64,000 nucleotides of DNA from Leptoclinus maculatus (lineage: Eukaryota; Chordata; Actinopteri; Perciformes; Stichaeidae). Of this stretch, positions 1 to 11,179 are shown in pieces. Location of the stretch: assembly GCA_032191485.1 (NCBI GenBank), contig JAVDOI010000007.1:9112642-9176641 (forward strand), read 5' to 3'. Position 1 is the first letter of the stretch, and each line of letters begins with the position of its first letter. Both the position numbers and the translations under genes were made by a program. A model generated the notes under the pieces. That model was given only the letters and a program-made list of their open reading frames with translations. It searched no databases and had not been told where the DNA came from.

Positions 1-2399
1 ACCCTTAACCAGAATTTTATGTTTAGTAACTGGTCTTTACCTTTGACAAAAACAATTAGTCCATCAAGACTAATATTTTGTCAAGTATTATCAAAACTAC
101 AAAAGAAAAATTGTGTTTTGTTTTGTAGTTTACAATGTGTTATTTACAAAAATACGTAGTTTAACTCCTAAATTCATGCACATTGACCATTAAAAAAACA
201 TTATCCACTATTGATTCAAGCTTTTTTAGCCAGTCAGAGGTTTTAAAAAAATCAATTGGCGATAGTATATAAAAAGGGACCATCTCAGCAATTATCAAAT
301 TAAAGTTAATGATCCTTTTGTTTGATCTACACATTTGTAACTACCATGCAATACCATTAAGCCTATAATCATTGTCCTAATGCAAAATACAGTATCTTAG
401 CCTTTTTCTCCAGGAAGAATATTGTAACATTGAATGAATCTCATAAATGTAACATGCATGTCTAAAATATGCATAATGGATAAGATTGCTGATTGTGATC
501 ACAGGACATTGAAAACCTTCAGCCCATAGTTTCGCTCAGTTTGATTTCTGTGTTAACCTGAAGTCTGATAGGTCGTCATAAATATAGGATGGTGCTTCCA
601 CAGTTTACCATAGATTTATGTTTACAACTATAACTTGTGTTTATTTCTACAGGTGAAATGAAGTTGGTCTTGGCCTTACTGATTTCAGTCATTGTAATTA
701 AATGGCAGCTCAATATATGTTGACAAGTAGAGACGTAACGTTACAGTCGCTATGTAACAAGGACATTACAATTGCATGCACTAAGCACTAATGCTAGTTT
801 GACGTCTGTGTCGGAAACATGGACTGTGTATAGTTCGGAAAGCATGAGCAAGGAGAATATAAGGTGACAATTACCATGGCCTGTAAAACCGCCTCTGACA
901 GACTTGGTAAACAGCTCTTGCTACCATGGCTAAGCTACCATTTGCGTGTTTCGTTTAGGTTAAGACTAACAGTCCATAATGTACATGTCATTCATGTTGT
1001 CATTGATAACAAGTCGAGATGTAACGTCCATGTTATGCACAATACGCAGTTGACATGATAAACATCGCGCAGTGTTACATAAATGGCGCTGATGGAGAGT
1101 TTGCTCTACTGACCTAGTTTTGGAGTAGCGCGGAGTTACAGTCAACCGAGAGATTGTCCAAAACATAAACACACCACTGCGCTTCTCTCTTGTCTGATAC
1201 ATCTCAATGCCGCGCATACGTTGTCTCACCCAGCGTCAATATTCAAACTGGTGACCAGCTTAAGTAGGGTTTTAATTACCTGCCGGTTCAACTCCCGATC
1301 TGTCACCGCCGCCAGCCGCTGTATTCCAGGCCGACATGGCTGGAGCCGGAGCGCTGGGGCCCAGGACTCCAATGCATGGATGAGACAGTCGACTGAAGTT
1401 ACTGGATGTTGCTGTGTTAATAGGACATATTATGGGGGAGTCGAGACGACGGCAGAATGTTGCACAACTGCCTTATATTCTCTATATGCAGAAAAGAAGA
1501 GGGAGCCCCGACGAGGTCGTATGCGGTGCAATCAGGACAGAGTAGAGAACTGGGGGAAATGCAGAAGACAGGAAATAGTCTCCTCCTATAGCCGCAACAA
1601 AATCACCTCCATAGAATCTCTCCTTCTTCCTCTTTACGTTTTATGTCGGTTGGCAAACAACTTAGTTGTGCATTACCGCCATCAACTGGTATGAAGTATG
1701 CATCGGGGTCTGAAAAATTCACTAATTCTAATAATAAAGAAAAGAAAATGAGAACAATAACGTAAAATAAATAAGCCAGTAAGACAAATAAAGTTATTCT
1801 CCCTCATCAAGTTAATTCTTATAATTAAAAAATAAATAAAGAGACTTTTGTCAATTAACCCGCCTGCTGTGGCAGGGCCTTTTTGAGACATTGCAGAGGC
1901 GCCTCTCCAGAAAGGAGATGCACTGACACCACTTTTTTTCAGACCAAGTACAAGCAATTACATTTGAGTGCTTGCCGATACCGAGCACCGATATGAGTAA
2001 CTTTGCAAACATGTTTTAGTTTCATCAGATGCTCCTCACCTTCTGACTGTAGCAAATTGAATATACAACATGATGCTGTTGCTGACATTTTAACAATCAT
2101 AAAAAATGTTTTCCTGATACAAACAAAACATATCTCCTCGCAGTAGAGATGTTAATAATTAACAGTTTAACCTTGATATTAGCTAAACAGTTAAAAGAAA
2201 TGTAAAAAAAAAAAAACTGAGCAAAACTCACTTTTGTCACTAAGAAGAATATAGCAGCCAAAGTTCACTTTAATCAGCAGCTGGCTGAAAAGCAAGACAC
2301 AGGAACTTAGGATGGGTGACCTCACGGGTCTTGGGGAGCTGTATTTATTCACCAACAAAAAAACTGTACACACACTGCAATGCCAAATTCACAGCTGTG
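1..2399. other. Non-coding, no gene recognised
   Basis: AT-rich sequence with only short open frames that lack splice-compatible extensions, recognisable domains or codon bias. A GC-richer patch at about 1200-1580 carries the longest frame (157 codons), but its translation resembles no family I know. I see nothing else I can support here. Confidence 0.5.
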
Positions 2400-2725
2400 A
2401 CGTTACTGCTAACTTTATACTCACAGCCATACACAGGCTTTCTCTCGCAACCGGACAGTCAATAACATTAAGTCTGGCTTGCAATACACTTGCGGAAACC
2501 CTGACAGAGCATGCCAGGCAGAGACATAGTTGACATGTTCACAGCTAAACTGATTGACGCAGTGGAGATTAAAGTGACTGCATGTGTCCACAACAATGAA
2601 TGCAACCTTGGGGCTGCTTCTCCAAGATAAATGAAGTGGGGACTGCCTGTTTTGCTGAATTTAACATCTTTGTACATCAGGTTATCGTTGCAGCTGGGCA
2701 GCTTATTAGGCTGAACTGAGGAAAG
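2400..2725 (+). pseudogene. Decayed hAT/ZBED-like transposase fragment
   Basis: Read in several plus-strand frames, this stretch recalls the middle of hAT-family (ZBED-like) transposases. A segment reading KVTACVHNNECN resembles the family pattern in which K-V-T-A-x-V-H-D-N-A precedes the catalytic region. About 25 codons later, a segment with a Cys-Phe-Ala core resembles the C-F-A-H-x-L-Q-L motif. Stops and frame changes separate the pieces, so it is a relic. The assignment rests on motif memory only and could be chance. Confidence 0.35.
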
Positions 2726-4360
2726 GTCAATGTCACTTTGCCGTAGTGGTATCGGGTGCGGTTGTTTTGTGAGTGCGAGTATGGGTAAATTAGCACAGTA
2801 TCGAATCAGATCCTTAGTTTTTCCATCCAGGAGAAAAAAACTGTTAATTACTCAGCTGCAAAACATAATAAGATCTTTATTTGTTCCCAAAACTGACAGT
2901 ACTTTATGTAATCAGATGGGTCTCAATATTGATGAATGCGCACAGAAGGATTCTGAAATGTATTTCTTGTTTTTACACACGACTCTCCACAAAAATACTT
3001 AGCATTGTCTGTAATTGTAAAAAAAACAACTGCTTGTCCTTTGTGGACTTCACTGCATCGTCATAAACGACTTCTTCGTTTATGATCAATTACATAAGCA
3101 TCGGCCCGTGGGTATGATTTAATGTGATCACAATATGTATGTAGCCTATACATACATACATACATAATTTGGCTACTTCTATTACATATATTTAAAACAA
3201 GAAATATGTTGGTGTGCATCAGTAATACATGTGAACCTTCTCTATTTTTGTGGAGTTATTTATATATAAATCACAATATAGATTTGTGAATCCTGTGTGC
3301 ATTCAGTAATATTGAGACTCATCTGACACAATACTTTTTTCCACATTGAAATCAAACAAGTGTGTATAAAGCTAGTTAGATAGATAGATAGATATAAACT
3401 TTATTTATCCCCAGGGGGAAATTTGTTCACATTACATAGTTACATTGTATTTAACTTAGGCACTTTTATTTACTCATTAATATTTCATTAATTAATTTGT
3501 AATCTGTTGTTAGCATACCTTCAAATATAGGGCACAACTCAAATTCAAGTTTCTTCTTCACAGACCTGTCCGTCTTACAGAAATAAACAGAAACATTTTC
3601 AAGGCACATATGATTGTGCACATATGGATTGTTCTATGGGCTTAACACTATATTTCACAAGATATCTTGACCAAAATAGTAGCACGCAACATCCCTACTC
3701 ACACCGGGTGCAACAACTAACTGTAGTAACTGTTAACGTTAGTTAGTTAGTTGCTAGCGGCCAACATTATTCTAGTCTCTGTGGAAACTTTATCAGTGAG
3801 CTAGCTAGCTAGTTAGCTTGCTCGCCAACTTTACCCAGGACATTGCAAGCTATCTAACTAGCGCGGGAATACAATTTCCACACAGAATATACCAGTGTTG
3901 TCAAACTATCGCTGACGTTAGTTTGCTCACTTAGCAGCAATGGCCGTAGCTGGCCAGCTTATCTATTCAGAAATCATAATGTAATGTTAGGAAGAGTTGC
4001 ACCACACACATTTTACACAATAGCTGGCGCTAGCTAGCTGACGCTACCGGTTGACCAGATAGCTAATGTTACATAACAGCCTCTATCAGTTCACGTTGAC
4101 AGCAAAATGAATCATCGGCCTGTATAGCTTAAAAACAGAGTTTACAAAGTGCTTTAACAGACAAAGCAGCAAAAGCAAGGCAATAATAAGAATATCAGAA
4201 AGCTCGTCGATACGATACAAATAAACTAAGAAATAAATACAATTTAAAATAATATATATATATTTTAATTGTATTTAATATATATATTGAATATATATAT
4301 AGTAAAATAATTTAGTAAAATCAACAAAATAAAAAATAAAACAGAAAAGCAAGGACATCA
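2726..4360. other. Non-coding with simple repeats and a LINE-tail-like motif
   Basis: No gene is visible. There is a short (TACA)n run near 3150-3172. At 3379-3425 a (GATA)n stretch is followed by an ACTTTATTTATCCCC-type motif of the kind often seen at the 3' ends of teleost retroposons. TTAG/GCTA-rich short repeats fill 3735-4070, and an AT-rich palindromic patch lies at 4250-4300. Confidence 0.4.
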
Positions 4361-4363
4361 CGA

Positions 4364-4371
4364 TGACGTCA
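4364..4371. promoter_or_regulatory. CRE-like site TGACGTCA
   Basis: A perfect palindromic cAMP-response element core lies about 200 bp upstream of the coiled-coil gene start codon. A second CACGATGAC half-repeat surrounds it. A role in the promoter is inference from position only. Confidence 0.3.
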
Positions 4372-4569
4372 CGATGACAGCCAGTCTTGTTGTTAGAATG
4401 TGTTAGAATGGAATGGCAGTGATGTCACACAAAGAACAAAGCTGCAATAATTCCAATGACATCAATTCAGAAACAAACTCTATACACCAGAATTTCTTTC
4501 AGCCAGGTGGAAGTGTTTGCGGACGTCAAAGAGACACGAGGAAAGCGGAAGGAAGGAAGAAAGACAAAT

Positions 4570-5826
4570 ATGTCTCAAGATAATTTACCCGCTGCTCTGG
4601 GAGCACAGGAGCCTCATGAGAAGGAGGATGTCCAACCCAAAGTTAGGACGCTTAAAACAGAATTGCTTCACTACCAGACAGAGATCTATGAATCCAAGGA
4701 AGAGTGGGAAAAGATGGAAGAGGAGAAGTTGGGATTTAGTGGGAAGAATGAAAATATGACTGCTGAGGTAACCCAACTTGAATGTCTAAAGAATACAAAC
4801 CAAACCGAGATTAACAGTCTGAGGGCAACTGTGTATGACCTTGAGCAGCGTGGAGAGGAGGATCAGCGAGACTACGATGAGAAGTTGGCTCAACTTAAAC
4901 ACAAGCAAGAGACAATGAAGTCAAAGATCAAAAACCTTTCGGCAACATTGCAGGATTATGAGGAAAGAGAGACATCTCTGAACAAGCAGAATCTTCTGGA
5001 AAAACAAGGAAACGTTAAATGTTTGTCGTCAACAGAGCGTGACCTTCAGTGTCAACTAGTAAGAGGAGGTCACGGAGCCAACAAAGATGAGGTAATACAC
5101 CTACAGAAACGGACCAGTGAATATCTGTCAGAGATCAAAGAATCAGCACTGCAGGATCTTCAGAAAAAGGAAATATTTCTGAGAGAGCAGAATGAAAGTA
5201 TCGGTAATGAGCTGGCTCAACTTAAGTCTCTGATGGCTAAACAAAATGACGAGAATAAAACACTGAAGACAACTGTGCAAGTACTTATGAACCAAGCGGA
5301 GGAGAATGAGCAACACATCTGCATTAATAATGAGATTATAACTAAACAAGCCAGGGAAATTGGTTATAAGAAGGAAGAGATACAGGAACTCTACAACCTA
5401 AGAAGCGATTTGGAACAATCAATCTGTTATCTGAAAGACCAGCTCGAGATGAGGCAGGAGGAGCAGATACTTGCTGGCCATATGAATTTCAGAGAGGAGT
5501 GTAGTATTTTTGCTGAAAATACAGACTCATCTGAGAGTCAGAGAGATGAGACTACTCCCAAAAATCACACAGATGAGACAACTGTTGATCAGACAGATGA
5601 CACTACACCTCTTGATCGGACAGATGACGCTACACCTGTTGATCGGACAGATGACACTACACCTGAGGAGAGCCTCCTGACAGCTCCAGCTACTGAGGCT
5701 CAGACCAGAAGTGTGTGGCGTTGGTGTGGTAAAGGTCTACTGAAAGTAGGATTGCATGTTGGCGTTACCATCGGCGTGGGTGTACTTATTCACATGGGAA
5801 TACGTGCAATGTCTGCCAAATACTGA
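4570..5826 (+). CDS. Coiled-coil protein with C-terminal hydrophobic anchor
   Basis: Intronless coding frame of 418 aa from the Met at 4570. The frame stays open back to a Met at 4456. However, a splice-acceptor-like TTTCTTTCAG at 4493-4502 and the better start context at 4570 suggest that the upstream part is a non-coding intron/5' UTR. Residues about 20-310 are rich in Glu, Lys, Gln and Leu with heptad character, so they should form long coiled coils. Residues about 330-380 are acidic and hold three to four copies of a D-x-T-D-D-x-T-P repeat. The end (WRWCGKGLLKVGLHVG onward) contains a glycine/valine/isoleucine-rich hydrophobic stretch of roughly 18 residues before a short tail, which fits a tail-anchored membrane protein. 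An AATAAA lies at 6012-6017. I do not recognise a named family; it resembles teleost multi-copy intronless coiled-coil predictions. Function unknown. Confidence 0.75.
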   Translation: MSQDNLPAALGAQEPHEKEDVQPKVRTLKTELLHYQTEIYESKEEWEKMEEEKLGFSGKNENMTAEVTQLECLKNTNQTEINSLRATVYDLEQRGEEDQRDYDEKLAQLKHKQETMKSKIKNLSATLQDYEERETSLNKQNLLEKQGNVKCLSSTERDLQCQLVRGGHGANKDEVIHLQKRTSEYLSEIKESALQDLQKKEIFLREQNESIGNELAQLKSLMAKQNDENKTLKTTVQVLMNQAEENEQHICINNEIITKQAREIGYKKEEIQELYNLRSDLEQSICYLKDQLEMRQEEQILAGHMNFREECSIFAENTDSSESQRDETTPKNHTDETTVDQTDDTTPLDRTDDATPVDRTDDTTPEESLLTAPATEAQTRSVWRWCGKGLLKVGLHVGVTIGVGVLIHMGIRAMSAKY

Positions 5827-6397
5827 TCTGAACTGCTGAACTGTGCCTGCAAACTGCGACCATCCCTCTTCAATCTTCAACGCATCTCACCTCCTCTCAT
5901 TTAGGACAAACTAGAATGATGACCTCTCACCTAATGTGAACTGTGATAGCTCATATTGACTGAGAGGTAAAGAGAACGAATGGATGGTTCTTTGAATGCT
6001 TGAATCAATGAAATAAAAACAAATGAAAATTTGGAAGAGGAATTGAATTTGTAAAATGAATAGAAATTTAATAAGAACTCTTGATTATCAAAATGACAAA
6101 AATAAAAATACAAAAATAGAAAATTAAAAAACATTTATGTACACACAGACTAATATTGTGTAAAATATTACTGTAAAGCTTCTCAAAAAAGGAGATACTA
6201 GAATCATGATAGAGTTCAAAGCTAATAATATATTGTGTTTTGCAAAAGAAAAGAAATATGGTCCAAATTTGACTATGCAATATCTGTATTTGAAGTGCAA
6301 TGTATGTAACAAATATAGCAGTGGAGGTTGGGCAAAGAAATAATTCATTTATGGTGGTGTGAAGAAGACAAAGTGGAGTAGCAGTCTCACAGCTTGT
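5827..6397 (+). other. 3' UTR and flank of coiled-coil gene
   Basis: AT-rich sequence following the stop codon, with a polyadenylation signal AATAAA at 6012-6017. Similarity to the downstream duplicated block begins at about 6398. Confidence 0.4.
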
Positions 6398-7493
6398 TAA
6401 CAACATTTTACCCAAACATCCCCCTACATGGCTCCACCTTGTGGAACAATGGAACACTTACAATTGATATGAAAACTTGAGGCAAGACTGATGTGAAAGA
6501 AAAGTAATTGATGTTAGAGTTGTGCCCAAATCTACTATAGAAATTACAATAAACTGTATTTGTAGTTTAATAATTTTATGAAAAGATTCTTTGACTTTGA
6601 ACCCTTTGCTCGTATAACTTCACATCGCTACTTGTTTTGTGACTTGATAGGAGTCTGACGACGCTTTACAGCACTGGTTGTATTCATTCAATCACACAAT
6701 ACAGCAGTGGTCTTTGCAGACACACCTGGCGGAGATCTGCACTCTGCAAAACAATAGCCATAGTAACTTGGTCTAATGTAAACTCAGTTTATGGAACAAA
6801 TCATAGATTTCTGTAAACTCTGGGTTTTTCACTGATCAATCTTTTTAGATGCATAGTGTTGTGTTTACAGTGTTTTAACCCACTACCAGGGCTCTGTTCT
6901 TCATGCATAGATACGGTAACAGAATTATCCAGATTAGATTGCCTAAGATTTGACATTAATTTGGATTTGTTGGTTTTTCAAAACTGGCTTCAATCCATCT
7001 TGAAATGTTGTTTTAGCAGTAAGTCCTTAAGCCCAGGACAGTGAAGGCTTATTGATAGTTATCTGGAATATGAACAATTTAGCATTTAATGTGAACCCCA
7101 TAGTTGAACTCACTTTTAGGACATATACCTGAACAGTGTTCATGTTATTAAACCTGACACATATCACTTTAAAGTCACCATTACAATCATGCCCCAATCA
7201 TACATTGGCATAACTTGTAGTTTAACCATATCAACTGGTAATATCTAATGTTTAACAGTGATGAAAGTGTGGAAATATTGTGGAGCAAAATAAAATGAGA
7301 CTTATGTCCATGAATCTATTGCCTCAGTGCATGCTGGGAGGTTTACCAAAACGCAGAACTCATGTAACTGCAAGCTAACTGCAATCAATACCTACCTACT
7401 GAGATGACTGAGGTATATACAGTGTATTGATCTATGTGTCTCTCTGCAGAATCACCTGATGATCACATGTGCTACTTTCTCCTCCAAACACTA

Positions 7494-7920
7494 CATTACA
7501 TTAAAGTAATTTAGCAGACGCTTTTATCCAAAGCGACTTACAATAAGTGTATTCAACATCGGTTTTCAAGAGAACTACTAGTCACCAGAAGTCATAAGTG
7601 CATCTCCTTTTTTAAACAAGCATCTAAGAGCATAAACCAGAGCCAAAGTACAGTGCAGAAACACACGAATGCAATAAGTGCCACAAACTAATACGAATAC
7701 AATAAGTGCAACAAACTAGTATGAATACAATAAGTGCTAAGTAGAAGGCTCAGGGTAGTACTTCTTGAAGAGGTGAGTTTTCAGCCTGTGCCGAAAGATG
7801 GGCAGCGACTCTGTTGTCCTGACGTCAGTGGGGAGTTCATTCCACCTCTGTGGGGCCAGTACAGAAAACAGCCGTGACCGGGTCGATCGGCTGCAGGGAC
7901 CTCTGAGCGACGGGGCAACT
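7494..7920. repeat. Dispersed teleost repeat insertion
   Basis: Begins with an ATTTAGCAGACGCTTTTATC-type sequence and ends in a GC-richer segment about statement-like lengths seen in many fish genomes. It holds three imperfect copies of a roughly 30-bp unit containing AATACAATAAGTGC at about 7670-7740. It interrupts the duplicated slc17a8 flank, which is continuous in the other copy, so it arrived after or during the duplication. I cannot name the repeat family. Confidence 0.55.
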
Positions 7921-8796
7921 GTTGAAGAAAATCATCATATAACTTAGGATTGAACTGAACACATTTGGTTTCTTAAAAACATTCTTAGGAAGTGATTAAG
8001 GCGCGCCAGACAAATTGTAATTTATCACTCCTATTTGTATCAAAACATTTCCCGTACACGAATCGTGTGTTCTGCCAAAAGGTTATCTTGACCCAAACGA
8101 AGTCATGAGAGCATGACATAGTGAAGAGACCAGATGTGCTTTGTTTGTGGTTCAACCGACTGGTTTGATTGGTGGAAAGTGACTTACGGGGGGTGAATTT
8201 TGACTATAAGAGTAATCTGTGAAAAGTAATACATTGGATTTGTTGAACTTGTTGTATGTTGACTTGTGCTTATTAAAACACTTCCCGCTGGGTTGCAACT
8301 TCAGTTCACCGTCTCTTCTCGTCATTTTGCCACAACACAACCAATCGCCCCGAGGCAGCAGAGCGAAGTTGTCGGGCGGGGGTGTAGGGCTTGACCATGG
8401 CCTGGAGATAGGAAGGAGCTGTTCCTTTCACTGCCCTGTAGGCTGATGTGTACTTTCTATATTTTATTTGACAGTTGTTGACTACACAGAGACGTTGTTA
8501 CTACTACTAGACTTCTTGAATATATATGGCACTAAATAGCACAAGTTAGATATTGTAATGTTCCGGACCTTTGCACGAGGAGATATTCTCAATCTGGACC
8601 TTTTGGAATTTTAGTTGAATACCCCTGATGTAGAGGCTTGAACGGGTGAGGGGAGTTGTGCTGGTGAGAGGGAAGTGCTTGATTAATGATCAGAGGCAGG
8701 TGAAGTGAATTTAGACTGAGGGAGTGACTGACAGGTAGATTAAGGAGGGAGTGGAGCTACACAAAGACACACAGCCTTATCCTGACACCAGGAACA
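7921..8796. other. Unassigned sequence inside copy A
   Basis: This part of copy A has no counterpart that I can see at 24653-25025. It includes a segment at about 8125-8345 whose base composition and TTATTAAA-type signal could belong to a solo LTR, but I cannot define its ends. No gene is visible. Confidence 0.3.
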
Positions 8797-9060
8797 CATT
8801 TTAACATGATGACTCACACACTGACTCACAAAACAATACCAGCGTTGCTGTCGTGGCTTGTAAATAGACACCTCATAAAGCATCTGTTTACTTTACAAGT
8901 ACATACTTGAAGGGTGGAGCCAACCCCCGGTGCCACAAACTCAGGATGATAAACAGCTTCCACTGGATTTATTTTTTACTCGTTGTCCGAACAGAGTGTG
9001 TTAGTGAGGTATCAAGACACTGTTTTCAGATAAAGTTGAAAGAAAAAAAAAGACAGAAAA

Positions 9061-9138
9061 ATGCCGTTTGGTGGGTTAGCAGGTTTGAAGGAACTTAACA
9101 GTGTGACAGCCCGCGGAAGTAAACACAAGTGCTGGTAG
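9061..9138 (+). pseudogene. Truncated copy of slc17a8 coding exon 1
   Basis: The ATG at 9061 begins MPFGGLAGLKE, identical to the first 11 residues of slc17a8 exon 1 at 27963. The match stops after the GAAC at 9094, and the frame continues for 14 unrelated codons to a TAG at 9136-9138. The normal exon continues for another 22 codons to a splice donor, so this copy cannot encode the transporter. Its short frame would act as an upstream ORF if it is transcribed with the zinc-finger gene that starts 94 bp further on. Confidence 0.85.
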
Positions 9139-9231
9139 TTTTAGCTGCATGTACGTGTCAAATTATCTGGAAGAGGATGTTGTAGATGTAGTGAAGACAA
9201 TAACTTTAATCGTAATTATTAAACAACAATC

Positions 9232-10982
9232 ATGTCTCTAGTCCCGTTTTTGAGACAGTTTGTCAACGATCGACTAACTGCTGCTGCTGAAGAAATATTC
9301 GAAGTTTTGAAGAAAACTATCGTCGAGCAGGAGAAAGAGATCGATCGTCAGCGCAGACTGTTGGATATCGTTTTGAAACCAGAAGGTAAGTTAAACAGGA
9401 TAGGTATGTAAAACCTTTATAGTCTTTAAAAAGCTAACAGAGGAGCATGTCTATCATCATAACGTCACGTGTTGTATCTTCAGTTTTTCTATCATCACAG
9501 TATAATATTCTATTCATCCTCTGTCCCTACAGAGCTCACAAATCTGTGAGGAGGACATTTGAGGCTTTTATTTTGTAAAATGTCTCAATTAGTATTGTAA
9601 AAATCTTTTATTTTCAGTATGTCAGAGATGTTTTGAACATACAAATATCAGTCATTGTCTGGAATTATTGAGAATTGTGTATAAATAGCACCTCAAATAT
9701 TGAGAAATCATCTATTTCCAATCCAATTAATCTTATTTCCATATTATGTATTTTGTATCTATGCTCCCTCAATCCTGGTGTGGGCCGTTTGAATGTGTTT
9801 ACCATGAATGTAGTAGTAGTGTTTGTATTCAGCCATCACACGCAATACAATAAGTGTAGCCAAATACAATCTAGTGCTTCTATATGTTTATCCTACATTC
9901 TTATCAATTAAATTACCCTCAAGAAAATAAAGTATGACAGAATATGGGTGCACTACCATTTTAGTGTCAGCTGATTTGACAACAGTTTCTATCATCACAG
10001 TAGTATCATATTCTATTCATCCTTTGTCCCTCCAGAGCTCCCACAACAACATGTCTGTGAGGAGGACGAGCATCTCTCTGACCAGCAGCAGCTCTTTGTT
10101 CAGGAGAGGAACTCCAGTCTGGACCAAGAGGACCCAGAGCCTCCACAGATTGAAGAGCAGAAGACTGATGGCTTTATATTGATTCCTTCTGAGGAAAGTG
10201 ACCCCAGTGAAGACCAGACCAGACCAAACTTTATTATCTATGAAACTCAGTCTTTCAGCAACATCCCAGTTAAAAGCTCTGTGGTATCAGAACCAAGTGG
10301 TGACCAGCAGCTCCTCTCTCACAACTCTCATGAAGCTGAGAGCCAAGATCAGGAAGGAGGCAAGAATGGAGACTCAGGATCAACTAATGCAGAGCCAGAA
10401 CAACAGAATCAACATCACACAAACAATCCCGCTATGTCAACGATTCACTGTCATACTCAGACATTCAAATGTGACGTGTGTGAGAAAGCTTTTAAGTGTA
10501 AGCCATATTTGCAGAGACACATGATATTACACAAATGTACGAAGCCACATATTTGTAAAACATGTGGGAAAAGTTTCCAATATAACAGTTATTTAAAAAC
10601 CCACATGAGAATTCACACAGCTGAGAAACCATATACTTGCAAAACATGTGGGAAAGGTTTCAGATGTAGTACTGACATGAAAAGCCACACGAGAATACAC
10701 ACAGGTGAGAGGCCGTACCTTTGCAAGATATGCGGGAAAACATTCTGTCAGAACTCATCATTGAAAAGCCACATGAGAACCCACACAGGTGAGAAGTCGT
10801 TTACTTGCCAAATATGTGAGAAAGCTTTCAGATGTAGCGGTCACTTGAAAGTCCACATGAGAACCCACACAGGTGAGAGACCGTATACTTGCAAAACGTG
10901 TGGAAAAGATTTCAGATTTGGCAGTAACTTAAGAGACCATATGAGGATACACACAGGTGAAAAGCTGCATCACCGCAGCTAA
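9232..10982 (+). CDS. C2H2 zinc-finger protein, six fingers
   Basis: Two coding exons, 9232-9385 and 10036-10982, give 366 aa. The donor is GAAG|GTAAG and the acceptor CTCCAG|AGCTC, and the phase matches. Exon 1 encodes an N-terminal helix beginning MSLVPFLRQFVNDRLTAAA, an opening typical of a large teleost C2H2 family. The linker (residues about 52-194) is acidic and Gln/Ser-rich. Residues about 195-360 hold six C-x2-C...H-x3-H fingers, mostly joined by TGEKPY-like linkers; the linker after finger 1 (HKCTKPH) and after finger 2 (TAEKPY) are off-consensus. Expected role: nuclear sequence-specific DNA binding; the target is unknown. The frame ends just after finger 6, while remnants of more fingers lie downstream. 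The 5' side abuts the duplicated slc17a8 flank. A polyadenylation signal AATAAA lies at 11503-11508. Confidence 0.88.
9482..9565 (+). repeat. Decayed copy of the zinc-finger exon 2 acceptor region
   Basis: The stretch from the CAGTTTTTCTATCATCACAG sequence through the acceptor and the start of the exon is repeated at about 9983-10070. The upstream copy reads CCCTACAG|AGCTCACAAATC and then TGTGAGGAGGA, after which its frame is lost. It looks like a tandem duplication in intron 1 with one dead exon-2 start. The acceptor dinucleotide is intact, so it could act as a cryptic splice site. Confidence 0.7.
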
Positions 10983-11179
10983 AACGTTCCAGTTATAGTC
11001 ACAAAAAAAATGAACAAAAGCACGCACATCCAGGTGCCTTAATACTAAGAAGGCCGGCCGTAAGTAGTTCCAGTGTGCACTGTTCAAAAGACTGACAGCC
11101 TGATCTAGATAGCTTAATGGACAGGAAACGAGATTGGAAACTGAATATAGCATCGCTTTTGTAATTAAATAATTGGTCA

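Larger units (their letters stand above)
6398..9096 (+). repeat. Degraded duplicate of the slc17a8 5' flank (copy A)
   Basis: Four blocks match the region upstream of slc17a8 at very high identity by eye and in the same order and orientation. They are 6398-7402 (to 23272-24296), 7403-7493 (to 24574-24652), about 8797-8910 (to about 25026-25136) and 8914-9094 (to 27812-27996). Copy A lacks the gypsy fragment, the hAT element and about 1.1 kb of further sequence present in the other copy. It carries its own insertion at 7494-7920. The last block includes the 5' UTR and the first 11 codons of slc17a8. Confidence 0.85.

Noticed and set aside
1221..1694. 157-codon plus-strand frame
   Set aside because: No domain, no plausible splice partners and odd composition; it lies in a GC-richer non-coding patch.
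9675..9911. 78-codon frame in the zinc-finger intron
   Set aside because: AT-rich, no family resemblance, and lies between two good splice sites of the zinc-finger gene.
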